From the NCBI GenBank assembly GCA_965220715.1, contig OZ244843.1, forward strand, positions 3,348,001-3,412,000: 64,000 nt of DNA, written 5' to 3'. The stretch's first letter is position 1, and each line of letters opens with the position of its first letter. Origin of the DNA: Bin5 sp965220715 (GTDB lineage: Bacteria; Chloroflexota; Anaerolineae; Caldilineales; Caldilineaceae). A program made the translations under genes and the position numbers. The notes below the pieces were generated by a model, which saw only the letters and a list, made by a program, of their open reading frames with translations, was not told where the DNA came from and made no database searches. Shown in pieces: positions 22,628 through 31,038 of this stretch.

Positions 22628-23551
22628 TCAAAAACCATATACATGAAGCGCGGTCTCTCCCAGAACAAGCGCTTGGTCACGCGTTGAGAGAAATCCGGTG
22701 TGAAGTTTCGCCAGCTCTACATACTGACGATAGGTAGCGTGCAACAAGGTTCCTGGCTGATCAGTCCCCCACATTACCTTGTGTGCGCCAATGCGTTCAA
22801 CTGCCAGCCGCAAGTATCGCTCCACGCTGGGAAAGGGATAGCCTTCCTCGTTGACAAAAGCGATGAGCGAGGCACAGTCGAACCAAACGTTGGACAGCAG
22901 GCCCAGGTCCACCTGCTCCTCCCACAGTTTCCAAAATTCTGGTTCTGTTTCTGCTTCAGGCCTTGGCTGCCCCAGATGTGCAACTACAATTTTCAAATTG
23001 GGATGCCGGACTGCGATGGTTTGGACAGCCTCGGTCTGGTACGATCGGCTGCCAATCCCACCCAAATCGAGCACCAGAATGAGGCCGCGCATCTCTAGTT
23101 CTTGCCACAGCCAGTCAAGGTCGGGGGAGCCAAGCTGCGCCTCCGGGTGGATGCCGCACAGACCGGAGGGAACGGAACACTCCAACTTGACTGCGCAAAA
23201 GCCAGACGCCTCCAGAGTCGACTCGAATGTCTTTCGACTTCCAGCCATCCAGGGGTCAAAATAGGCGGCGCCTGCTAAACTGCCGGCGTATTGGTCGAGC
23301 GCGTCGCGCACGTAGTGATTGCACTCGCCATAGAAGGGACCTTGAAGAAGAACAGCCTTCTCCACCCCCGCCCACTCCAGATTGGCCAAGAGGTGTTCGG
23401 GCGTATAGGCCAGCCCGTCCCCTAAAGGTGGAGTTGCCTGAACTTCTTCTGTACCAACCAAGGCCCGTCCATATCCTCTTCCTCGCGTCCGGCCAGCCGC
23501 GTTGAGGCCATGGATGCGAGGAAAAATATGGCTATGGGCGTCAACGAGCAT
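22628..23551 (-). CDS. Amidohydrolase family protein (TIM-barrel hydrolase)
   Basis: This 307-residue protein has the metal motif HxH (DAHSHIF, residues 4-9), the later His in VVAHLGQP at about 190 and the Asp in WGTDQPG at about 257. These are the marks of amidohydrolase-2-type enzymes that decarboxylate or hydrolyse cyclic acids and lactones. The cluster context (transport, beta-keto acid cleavage, alcohol dehydrogenase) suggests ring or lactone opening. The exact substrate is unknown. Confidence 0.8.
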   Translation of the reverse strand: MLVDAHSHIFPRIHGLNAAGRTRGRGYGRALVGTEEVQATPPLGDGLAYTPEHLLANLEWAGVEKAVLLQGPFYGECNHYVRDALDQYAGSLAGAAYFDPWMAGSRKTFESTLEASGFCAVKLECSVPSGLCGIHPEAQLGSPDLDWLWQELEMRGLILVLDLGGIGSRSYQTEAVQTIAVRHPNLKIVVAHLGQPRPEAETEPEFWKLWEEQVDLGLLSNVWFDCASLIAFVNEEGYPFPSVERYLRLAVERIGAHKVMWGTDQPGTLLHATYRQYVELAKLHTGFLSTRDQALVLGETALHVYGF

Positions 23552-23655
23552 AGAGCAAACTCGCTATGGCTTAGCGCCAAATCGCTCGAAAGCGCGAAAC
23601 AAAGAGAATGGGTTGCGCCAGGTACCATGAAAGGCACCCGGTTCTGCCTCCTGGC

Positions 23656-24705
23656 TCACAATCCATCCACCGCGCGTTGTCCGGTCGGCGTCAACAGCAC
23701 GATTCGCCCCAGGTTTTCTCCGGAACGCAGTACCGCCAACGCCTCATTGGCATTCTCCATCGGGAAAGTCTGGGTAACAATCGAGCGGATTTTTCCGGAT
23801 GCCATCAGACGCGAGACTTCGATCAAATCCTGCTTGCGCCCCGCGCGCGTGCCGATGATTTCCATTTCGTTTTGTGCCAGATACTTACCTTCGACCGGGT
23901 AATGATCCGCAGTGTAGCCGACGATGACCAGCCGACCGCCATGCCGCAGCGAGTCGATCCCTGCGCCCATCGTCTCTGTCTGGCCAACGATATCTATCAC
24001 GCAGTCAACCCCCAGCCCTTCGGTCAGCTCCCGCACCGCAGAGGGGATATCCCCATTGTCCGGGCTGAGCAGTTCATCCGCGCCGAGCTGACGCGCCCAC
24101 TCCCGCTTTGAATCGGAAAGTTCAACGGCCAGAACACGTACGCCGGCCGCTTTGGCCAACTGAACGGCCATCGAGCCGACGCCGCCTACCCCAATAATCA
24201 GCACGGTTTCACCCACGCGCAACCTGGCTCGATCGATGGCGTGAAATGCCGTCATGCCGGCGTCGCAGCAGACCGCGCCGTCCGGCCACTCCACCTGCTC
24301 CGGCAAATGCACTAACTGCCGTCCCGGGATAGCCACATATTCGGCATAGCCGCCGTGCCGGTCCTTGGCGCCCAGCACGCCGCCCATATTGACGCAGATC
24401 TGTTCCCGATACGTCCGGCAAGAAAGACACTCGCCACAGGTCGTGAAGTTGTAGGCAATCACCCTGTCGCCTTCCTCGAAACCGGTTACCCGGTAACCTG
24501 CTTCCGTCACAACGCCGGCAACTTCATGACCCATAACAAAAGGCAGTTCCGGCGTATATCCGAATCCGTCCAGAAGTTTGAGGTCGGTGCCGTCGATTCC
24601 ACAGGCCATTACCTGCACCAGCACCTCGTCGGGCTCGGGACTGGGCGTGCTTACCTCTTGCCACTCCAGCGGCTGCTTGAATGCGCGCAGTATGGCCGCT
24701 TTCAC
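23656..24705 (-). CDS. Zinc-dependent alcohol dehydrogenase (MDR family)
   Basis: This 349-residue protein has the catalytic zinc ligands in ACGIDGTD and GHE (about residues 35-62). The structural zinc lobe CGECLSCRTYREQIC is at about 90-104, and the NAD motif GVGGVG is at about 172-177. Length and motifs match polyol/threonine-dehydrogenase-like enzymes. The ATG at 24705 has AGGAGG upstream. It would oxidise a secondary alcohol in the pathway of this cluster. Confidence 0.85.
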   Translation of the reverse strand: MKAAILRAFKQPLEWQEVSTPSPEPDEVLVQVMACGIDGTDLKLLDGFGYTPELPFVMGHEVAGVVTEAGYRVTGFEEGDRVIAYNFTTCGECLSCRTYREQICVNMGGVLGAKDRHGGYAEYVAIPGRQLVHLPEQVEWPDGAVCCDAGMTAFHAIDRARLRVGETVLIIGVGGVGSMAVQLAKAAGVRVLAVELSDSKREWARQLGADELLSPDNGDIPSAVRELTEGLGVDCVIDIVGQTETMGAGIDSLRHGGRLVIVGYTADHYPVEGKYLAQNEMEIIGTRAGRKQDLIEVSRLMASGKIRSIVTQTFPMENANEALAVLRSGENLGRIVLLTPTGQRAVDGL

Positions 24706-24771
24706 AAGGGAGCCTCCTGTTTGATCTGTTCAGCCCTGAAGGGGCTGTCGCGGACTGGCCGCCAATTGACC

Positions 24772-25620
24772 TCAGCCGCGTTCAAGAATCTCTTCCACAA
24801 AGGTCTTTCCTTCCGCCAGCACTTGGAGCGGATCGTCAGGGTAGCCCCATGCCATGGCTTCATACTCGATCGAAATGTAGCCGGAAAAGCCGCCGACGAC
24901 CATGGCAGTGATCAAGCTGGCGAAGTCGATCTCACCCTCGCCCAGCGGCGGGAAGCCGAAATTCTCGCTGTTGCCGCGCGCGTCCTTGGCATGCATGTGC
25001 TTCACCCGGTCGCCCAGCGCCTGGTAGGCGTCGAGTACCGAATCACCACGCACATGGTAATGGGCTGGGTCAAAGAGGACGCCCAAACCTTCGAGTCCGT
25101 CAGTATTCAGCAGCCGTTGCAAACGCGCCAGGTTATGTACCAGCGAGCCGTAAGGACTGGCTGCCTCTATCAGGATCATCACGCCCAGACGCCTGGCATC
25201 CTCCGTCAGGTCCCGCATTGCCGCCAGACACCACTCCCAGTACGTACTCTCCCAGCCGTAAAACAGTTTGACGCCGCACCCGCTGATAACGTAGGGGACT
25301 TCCATATCCGAGGCCAGTTGCAGCGCGCCGCGAATGAACTCTGTGTTTCGCCGCCGCTCTTCAGGGTCGCCGTGGATCACGTTCGTGTGGGCGTTCAACG
25401 CGCCGATGGCGATCCCTGCCTTGCGTGCATAGTCGCGCACCGCGCGACGCCGCCCCGCGGCCGCACCCGAATCCATGTGCGGCTTGGGAGGGGGGATAAA
25501 GGGCGGCGCCAGCTCCAGGCTGATGTCGATCGCCTGGTAGCCCTGGTCCGCAAGGACATCGATCGACTGCTCGACGCTGTACATGTGCAACAGGCCGGAA
25601 TTGCAGCTCAGACCTTTCAT
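24772..25620 (-). CDS. Sugar phosphate isomerase/epimerase-like TIM-barrel protein
   Basis: This 282-residue protein resembles AP-endonuclease-family-2 sugar isomerases. The acidic ligands are in LIEAASPYG, then LFDPAHYHVRGD, HMHAKDARG and YISIEYEA at the barrel strand ends. These enzymes isomerise or epimerise keto sugars with a divalent metal. The ATG at 25620 follows GGAGGAG. It sits between the cleavage enzyme and the alcohol dehydrogenase, so all three likely act on the same carbon skeleton. Specificity is not readable from the sequence. Confidence 0.8.
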   Translation of the reverse strand: MKGLSCNSGLLHMYSVEQSIDVLADQGYQAIDISLELAPPFIPPPKPHMDSGAAAGRRRAVRDYARKAGIAIGALNAHTNVIHGDPEERRRNTEFIRGALQLASDMEVPYVISGCGVKLFYGWESTYWEWCLAAMRDLTEDARRLGVMILIEAASPYGSLVHNLARLQRLLNTDGLEGLGVLFDPAHYHVRGDSVLDAYQALGDRVKHMHAKDARGNSENFGFPPLGEGEIDFASLITAMVVGGFSGYISIEYEAMAWGYPDDPLQVLAEGKTFVEEILERG

Positions 25621-25653
25621 AGCTCCTCCAACTGCGTAGCTAGGTAAACGCGA

Positions 25654-26577
25654 TTACTGGATCGGCGGCAACCCTACAATCTCTCTCGCCTCTGCCGCCG
25701 AAGCAATTTCTCTGCCAATTTCGCGGGCAATGCGAACGGCTTTCTCAACAAGCTCAGCGTTTGTCTTGGCATAAACACCGTCTTCGATGAATGGGCAGTC
25801 CTCCATGCCGATGCGCACGTGGCCTCCAATTGCAATCGTATGGGCCACCATCGCCCAGTAATTTGGCGGATCCATACAACTCATGCTGAAGTTGGCCCGC
25901 GGCGGCAGATTGTCCACCATGTACTGGAGTGCCTTGGGCGTCGGCGGCGTCCAACCCTGCCCGTCCCAGCCGAAGAACAGCGTCAGCCACAGCGGTTCCG
26001 GCAACAAATCCTTCTCATATTCGCGCACGCCGTCCTCGGTCCAGAAATCGCCGCCGCGAATCTTGCCGATAGCCCAGTATGCCCCGGTATTGAAACACTC
26101 AATCTCCTGCTTGACGCCGTGCTCCTTGGCCAGGCTCGAGTACATTCTCAGTTCTGGAATCGGGTGAATCGAATAGATCCCTACCGGCGGGTGGTCGGCG
26201 TCCGGCTGGAAATACTCATCGTGCGAGTTGAAGTTGATCGAACTCATATCGGGCCTGAGTTGCCTCCACAACTCCAATTTCTGTTCCAAACGCATGCTGG
26301 CTAGCCCGAACTGCACAATCGGCTCCCCTGCCGCCCGTACACGTTCGGTTATATCGCGCCAACCGTCGATGTTAGGAATCGACAACTGTTTGCCGTCTGG
26401 CTGAATAACCGGATCCGACATGTACTGGCCATGCGTATGAACGATCGTCGCGCCTGCGTTCATGGCGCGAATATACTCTTCCGCGACCCCCTTGGTGTCG
26501 TCACAATGCGTCAGATAGGGGTTGCGTGGATACGACCCCGCTGAATCAGTGGTCACGGTTATGACGAGTTTTTCCAT
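25654..26577 (-). CDS. BKACE (beta-keto acid cleavage enzyme) family protein
   Basis: This 307-residue protein has the metal-binding HTHG at about 45-48, and SHDE in a later strand. IGMEDCPF near residue 260 carries the conserved Glu. These are features of the kce/BKACE family, which condenses a beta-keto acid with acetyl-CoA and releases a CoA product. The ATG at 26577 follows GAGAGGAAA; a longer frame to 26649 overlaps the preceding gene and lacks a site. The next genes are the ABC ATPase on one side and an isomerase on the other. Confidence 0.8.
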   Translation of the reverse strand: MEKLVITVTTDSAGSYPRNPYLTHCDDTKGVAEEYIRAMNAGATIVHTHGQYMSDPVIQPDGKQLSIPNIDGWRDITERVRAAGEPIVQFGLASMRLEQKLELWRQLRPDMSSINFNSHDEYFQPDADHPPVGIYSIHPIPELRMYSSLAKEHGVKQEIECFNTGAYWAIGKIRGGDFWTEDGVREYEKDLLPEPLWLTLFFGWDGQGWTPPTPKALQYMVDNLPPRANFSMSCMDPPNYWAMVAHTIAIGGHVRIGMEDCPFIEDGVYAKTNAELVEKAVRIAREIGREIASAAEAREIVGLPPIQ

Positions 26578-26620
26578 GATTTTCCTCTCGTTGAGAAATG
26601 CTGGGACCTTCGAATCACTA

Positions 26621-27655
26621 TCAGGACTGTGTTGAAACAGTGTAGTCAATACCTTGCAACTGCAACTGATCGGCGAAATGGCAGGCGACGTGATGCCCAG
26701 GTGTCAATTCGGTCAGCGTCGGCACCTCAGTCTGGCAGATATCTTCCATGTACCGGCAGCGCGGGTGGAAGACGCAGCCGGGCGGTGCGTTGGCAGGATC
26801 CGCCGGTTCGCCTTCAAGGCTCAATCGCTGCATGGCGTGATGGGGATTGGGGCGAGGCACGGCAGAGAGCAACGTCTCACTGTATGGATGCTTAGGGTTG
26901 CGGAGCAACTCCTCCGACTCCGCCACCTCCACCAGCTTGCCGACGTACATCACCGCTATCCGGTTGCTAACCTGTCGCACAACGCTCATGTCGTGGGCGA
27001 CAAACAAGTAGGTCAAATCCAGTTCCGACTGTAGATCCTGCAGCAGGTTGACTACCTGGGATTGGATCGACACATCCAGAGCCGAGACCGGTTCGTCACA
27101 GACAACAAGCTTGGGACGCTGTACCAGCGCACGCGCAATGCCGATGCGTTGGCGCTGCCCGCCGCTGAAGCTGTGCGGGTAGCGCGGCAGATGTTCGACC
27201 TTCAGGCCCACCGCGTTCACCATTTCTGCGACCCTGTCTTCCAACTCCTGGCCGCGGGCAATGCCATGCGCCAGCAGTGGTTCGCCCACCAGTTCCAGCA
27301 CTGTCATGCGCGGATTCAATGACGAAAAAGGGTCCTGAAAAATCATCTGCATGTTTCTACGAATAGCTTTCAACTCCTGGCGTGCCAGCAGATTGAGATT
27401 GACCGCCTCGCCGTCGCCATGGAATATGATTTCACCTTCCGTGGGCTGGTAAACGCGCATGATGCAGCGACCGGTCGTCGTCTTGCCGCAGCCGCTCTCG
27501 CCAACCAGACCCAGGGTCTCGCCCTTCTTGATCGAAAGGCTCACCCCGTCGACCGCCTTGACATAGCCGGTCGTCCGCCGCAACAGACCCTTCTGGATCG
27601 GGAAATACATCCTCAGATTATTGACTTCGAGCAGAAGATCGCTGTCATCGGCCAT
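26621..27655 (-). CDS. Oligopeptide/dipeptide ABC transporter ATPase (OppF/DppF-like)
   Basis: This 344-residue protein has Walker A GESGCGKTT at about 52-60, the signature SGGQRQRIGIARAL at about 155-168, and Walker B VVCDEPVSALDVS. A C-terminal cysteine region (CVFHPRCRYMEDIC) is typical of the opp/dpp ATPase family and often binds a 4Fe-4S cluster in members with four Cys. The first 11 bases overlap the end of the second ATPase gene. It powers import through the two permeases. Confidence 0.9.
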   Translation of the reverse strand: MADDSDLLLEVNNLRMYFPIQKGLLRRTTGYVKAVDGVSLSIKKGETLGLVGESGCGKTTTGRCIMRVYQPTEGEIIFHGDGEAVNLNLLARQELKAIRRNMQMIFQDPFSSLNPRMTVLELVGEPLLAHGIARGQELEDRVAEMVNAVGLKVEHLPRYPHSFSGGQRQRIGIARALVQRPKLVVCDEPVSALDVSIQSQVVNLLQDLQSELDLTYLFVAHDMSVVRQVSNRIAVMYVGKLVEVAESEELLRNPKHPYSETLLSAVPRPNPHHAMQRLSLEGEPADPANAPPGCVFHPRCRYMEDICQTEVPTLTELTPGHHVACHFADQLQLQGIDYTVSTQS

Positions 27656-28706
27656 CGGTCACCTCGTTCACTATCTCCTCGTCCTCAGAATATAGGAAGC
27701 AGCGGACCCGATGCTCAGGGCCCGTCGCGGCCAGGTCCGGCATGGCACGGTCGCACTTTCCTGGCATGAAGCTTGGACAGCGGTCACTGAAAGCACAGCC
27801 GCTGGGTATATCATACGGATCGGGCACAATGCCCTCGATGGCGCGCAGGCGGAGAAGTTTCTCCTCGTCGATGTGGGGAATCGAATCCAGCAGCCCCTTC
27901 GTGTAAGGATGTTGCGGGTTGTCGAAAAGCTCGTTTACGCCCGCCTGCTCGACGATGCGGCCCAAATACATCACGGCCACTTCATCTGCGACTTCGGCGA
28001 TCACGCCCAAATTGTGCGTGATGAAGATGACGGCCATGCCAAACTCCTCCTGCAAGGCCTTCATCAGCTCCAAGATCTGAGCCTGAATCGTTACATCCAA
28101 CGCGGTCGTCGGCTCATCAGCGATCAGCAGACGTGGAGAGCAGGAGAGCGCCATCGCGATCATCGCCCGCTGCCTCATTCCGCCGCTCAACTGGTGAGGA
28201 AAGGAGTCTACAATCTGCGCGGCACGCGGAATGCCCACCCTCCGCAGGTTCTCTATCGCCAGCTCGTGTGCATCCGTCTTGTTCACGCCCTCCTGATGGA
28301 GCAGGATGCTCTCGATAATCTGGTTGCCGATTGTGTGCATTGGACCGAACGACGTCATCGGTTCCTGGAAGACCATGCTGATTTCAGCACCGCGAATCGC
28401 GCGGATCTCAGCCCCGCGGGGGTCCAACTGGGCCAGGTCGACAAGGCCGCCGTTCTCGCCGTTCTCGCCATTCTCGCCTCGATACAGCAGGATCTCCCCG
28501 TTAACGATGTTGCCAGGCGGGGATGGCACGAGCCGCAGAATCGAGTGCGCTGTCACTGACTTGCCGCAACCGCTTTCTCCAATGATGCCCAGCGTCTGGC
28601 CGCGGCGAACGTCGAACGACACGCCGTCAACCGCCCGCACAATACCTTCCTGCAGGTGGAAATGGGTCATCAGGTTCTTGATTTCAAGCAGCGAGTCGTG
28701 GGCCAT
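27645..28706 (-). CDS. Oligopeptide/dipeptide ABC transporter ATPase (OppD/DppD-like)
   Basis: This 353-residue protein has Walker A GESGCGKS at about 43-50, the signature LSGGMRQRAMIAMAL, and Walker B LLIADEPTTALDV. A C-terminal CAFSDRCPSF-type cysteine region is present. The insertion GENGENGENG after the first strand is unusual: three near-repeats of GEN at about 80-90, probably a tolerated surface loop. It pairs with the neighbouring ATPase. Confidence 0.9.
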   Translation of the reverse strand: MAHDSLLEIKNLMTHFHLQEGIVRAVDGVSFDVRRGQTLGIIGESGCGKSVTAHSILRLVPSPPGNIVNGEILLYRGENGENGENGGLVDLAQLDPRGAEIRAIRGAEISMVFQEPMTSFGPMHTIGNQIIESILLHQEGVNKTDAHELAIENLRRVGIPRAAQIVDSFPHQLSGGMRQRAMIAMALSCSPRLLIADEPTTALDVTIQAQILELMKALQEEFGMAVIFITHNLGVIAEVADEVAVMYLGRIVEQAGVNELFDNPQHPYTKGLLDSIPHIDEEKLLRLRAIEGIVPDPYDIPSGCAFSDRCPSFMPGKCDRAMPDLAATGPEHRVRCFLYSEDEEIVNEVTDGR

Positions 28707-28752
28707 ATTGTCTCTTGAAGAATGCAGGGATCTCTCCGCGCCGAGCAGGCAG

Positions 28753-29910
28753 TTAATTTATCGAATACGGGTCGGCCGCGTCTCTCAATCCATCCCCAAG
28801 GAAGTTGAACATGAGCACCGTTACTATGACAAACAGCGCCGGGATGAGGAGCCAGGGATGAAGAGCGACGTTGGCGATCATCTGCGAGTCCTGCAAAAGC
28901 GTACCCCAGCTGACCGCCGGCGGCTGGATTCCCAGCCCAATGAAGCTCAGACTTGTCTCGCCGATGATCATGCCGGGAACGGAAAGCGTGATCGCAACAA
29001 CGATATAGCTCGCGAAAAGCGGCAACAGATGCTTTGTAATGATCCGCCATTCGCCCACCCCGGAAATGCGGGCGGCAATCGTGAAATCCTCTTCGCGTAG
29101 CGAAAGCAGGCGACCGCGCACCGTCCTTGCCAGTCCGGCCCATCCCACGATCGAGAGTACGACTGTTATGGCAAAATAAGTCTGAATCGAGTCCCAGTCT
29201 CGGGGCACGGCTGCTGCCAGCGCCATCCACAGCGGTAGCTGCGGAATCGACACCAGCAGGTCGATAATCCGCTGGATGATCTCATCGACAATGCCGCCGA
29301 AGTAGCCTGAAACTCCCCCTATGATGAGGCCCAACACAAAACTCAGTAAGACGCCTACCAGCCCAATCGTCAAAGATATACGAGTACCGTAAATCACGCG
29401 CGAAAACAGATCCCGGCCCAGGCGGTCACTACCGAAGAGGAAAATCTGGCCTTCGTCATCTACTCCGAAAAGATGGAGATTTGTTTCGATCAATCCCCAA
29501 AATTTGTAGGAATCACCGCGTACAAAAAAGCGTACCGGGTAAACCTCCTCCTTCACCTCTTCGAAAATCCGTTGGTAACTCTCATCGCGGCCGCCTTTTA
29601 GCCCGTACACAAAGGGTCCGACGAACCCGCCTTCATCAAAGAAATGGATCTTGACAGGGGGGGCATAAACGAAACCTTTGAAGTCGCGGCTGGTCTCGTA
29701 TGGGGCAAGGAACTCGGCCAGCGCTGCGATCACGTACAGCAGCGCCAACATGACCATCGCTGCCTGCGCCAGTCGGTGCCTTCTGAATCGGCGCCAGATC
29801 AACTGCCGCTGGGAAGCCGTGTAAAGGGCCTGCTTTTCGCGGTCTGAATCGTCCGTGGATGCTGTCGCCTCGACCGCCGCCCCAGCTCCTTGGGGGACGC
29901 TTTCGGTCAT
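28753..29910 (-). CDS. ABC transporter permease (OppC/DppC-like)
   Basis: This 385-residue protein starts with a short cytosolic head and a TM helix at about 48-68 (AAMVMLALLYVIAALAEF). A periplasmic insert of about 100 residues follows, then the five-helix permease domain with the EAA-type loop EWRIITKHLLP. Its ATG shares one base with the stop of the permease gene upstream (TGATG), so they are coupled. Length is above the usual 300 because of the insert. Confidence 0.85.
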   Translation of the reverse strand: MTESVPQGAGAAVEATASTDDSDREKQALYTASQRQLIWRRFRRHRLAQAAMVMLALLYVIAALAEFLAPYETSRDFKGFVYAPPVKIHFFDEGGFVGPFVYGLKGGRDESYQRIFEEVKEEVYPVRFFVRGDSYKFWGLIETNLHLFGVDDEGQIFLFGSDRLGRDLFSRVIYGTRISLTIGLVGVLLSFVLGLIIGGVSGYFGGIVDEIIQRIIDLLVSIPQLPLWMALAAAVPRDWDSIQTYFAITVVLSIVGWAGLARTVRGRLLSLREEDFTIAARISGVGEWRIITKHLLPLFASYIVVAITLSVPGMIIGETSLSFIGLGIQPPAVSWGTLLQDSQMIANVALHPWLLIPALFVIVTVLMFNFLGDGLRDAADPYSIN

Positions 29911-30908
29911 CAGGCCACCCCTTCATAGCGAATTCGCGGATCCAGCCAGACCAGCAAAATATCGGAGATCAGCGTGCCAACAACGGTCAGGACACTGAGG
30001 ATGAAGACAATGCTGCCTGCCAGAAACATGTCCTGGTTCAAAAGAGCTGTCAGAAGAACGGGACCGGTCGTGGGGATATTCAACACCATCGAGACCAGTA
30101 CTTCGCCCGATATTATGCCGGGCAACATCCAGCCGATTGTGCTGAATACAGGGTTCATGGAAGTTCGAACCGGATATTTCACCAGCAGCCGCAACTCGGT
30201 CAACCCTTTGGAACGCGCCGTAATTACATACTGCTTGTTCAACTCATCCAACATCATGCCCCGCATCGTCCGCATCATCCCAGCCGTGTTTGCCATTCCT
30301 ATAATTACGATGGGGATCCAGATATGCTGCAGCAAGTTTAAGACTTTGGCCCCACTCCAGGGCGCGGATTCATACTCCTGGGAAAAAAGGCCGATTGCCG
30401 ATATGTCGAACAGAACGAATGCCATCCAAAGGAAGATTAGCGCCAGCAGAAAGCCGGGCGTCGCCACGCCGATAAACGACACAAAAGTCCAGAAATAGTC
30501 GACCAGGGAATACTGGTGGGTGGCAGAGTAGACACCAATCGGCACCGCGGTTACCCAGACAAATACCGCGGTAAAGATCGACACCGCCGCTGTCAAAGGA
30601 ATGCGCGCGGCCAGAATCTCACTAACCGGCTTGACGTAGGTAAACGACGTGCCGAAATTGCCTTCAAACAGGATATTGGTAATCCACAGCCAGTACTGCT
30701 CCGGCAGCGACTTTTCCAGCCCGTACAGTTGCCGCAGCGCTTCAACCTGCTCCTCGGAAACCTGCGTTCCTGCCGAGCGCAAACGCAGGACCTCCATATT
30801 CAGGATATCTCCAGGCGGCAACTGAATCAGGGCAAAAGAGATAATGGAGATGATGATTAGCAACGGAACCAGCAACAGCAGCCGCCTGCCAATGTACTGT
30901 GTAAGCAT
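29910..30908 (-). CDS. ABC transporter permease (OppB/DppB-like)
   Basis: This 332-residue protein has six TM helices, the first at about 10-28 (LLLLVPLLIIISIISFAL), and the coupling loop TELRLLVKYPVRTSM. N-terminal QYIGRRLL and the SFxxV pattern fit the DppB family. It is the first permease after the binding protein gene, 130 bases downstream, and overlaps the next permease by one base. Confidence 0.85.
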   Translation of the reverse strand: MLTQYIGRRLLLLVPLLIIISIISFALIQLPPGDILNMEVLRLRSAGTQVSEEQVEALRQLYGLEKSLPEQYWLWITNILFEGNFGTSFTYVKPVSEILAARIPLTAAVSIFTAVFVWVTAVPIGVYSATHQYSLVDYFWTFVSFIGVATPGFLLALIFLWMAFVLFDISAIGLFSQEYESAPWSGAKVLNLLQHIWIPIVIIGMANTAGMMRTMRGMMLDELNKQYVITARSKGLTELRLLVKYPVRTSMNPVFSTIGWMLPGIISGEVLVSMVLNIPTTGPVLLTALLNQDMFLAGSIVFILSVLTVVGTLISDILLVWLDPRIRYEGVA

Positions 30909-30997
30909 TGACGCCGTTTCCTGTCAGAATCCAGAGGGGAGTAATCGTGAATTGCGCTGCCGCTTCGCCGCTTGCAGGTGGAATCGAAGAAGAACGA

Positions 30998-31018
30998 GGA
31001 GCGAGTAGCACCCGCTCC
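30998..31018 (-). terminator. Weak hairpin after binding-protein gene
   Basis: GGAGCG (30998-31003) pairs with CGCTCC (31013-31018); the minus strand continues TCTTCTTC. It may reduce read-through into the permeases, giving more binding protein than membrane components. Confidence 0.35.
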
Positions 31019-31038
31019 CCGTCCTTCGTACTCTTGAC

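Noticed and set aside
24355..25647. 430-codon frame antisense to the alcohol dehydrogenase and isomerase genes
   Set aside because: It crosses two well-supported genes and their gap in antisense; composition is shadow-like.
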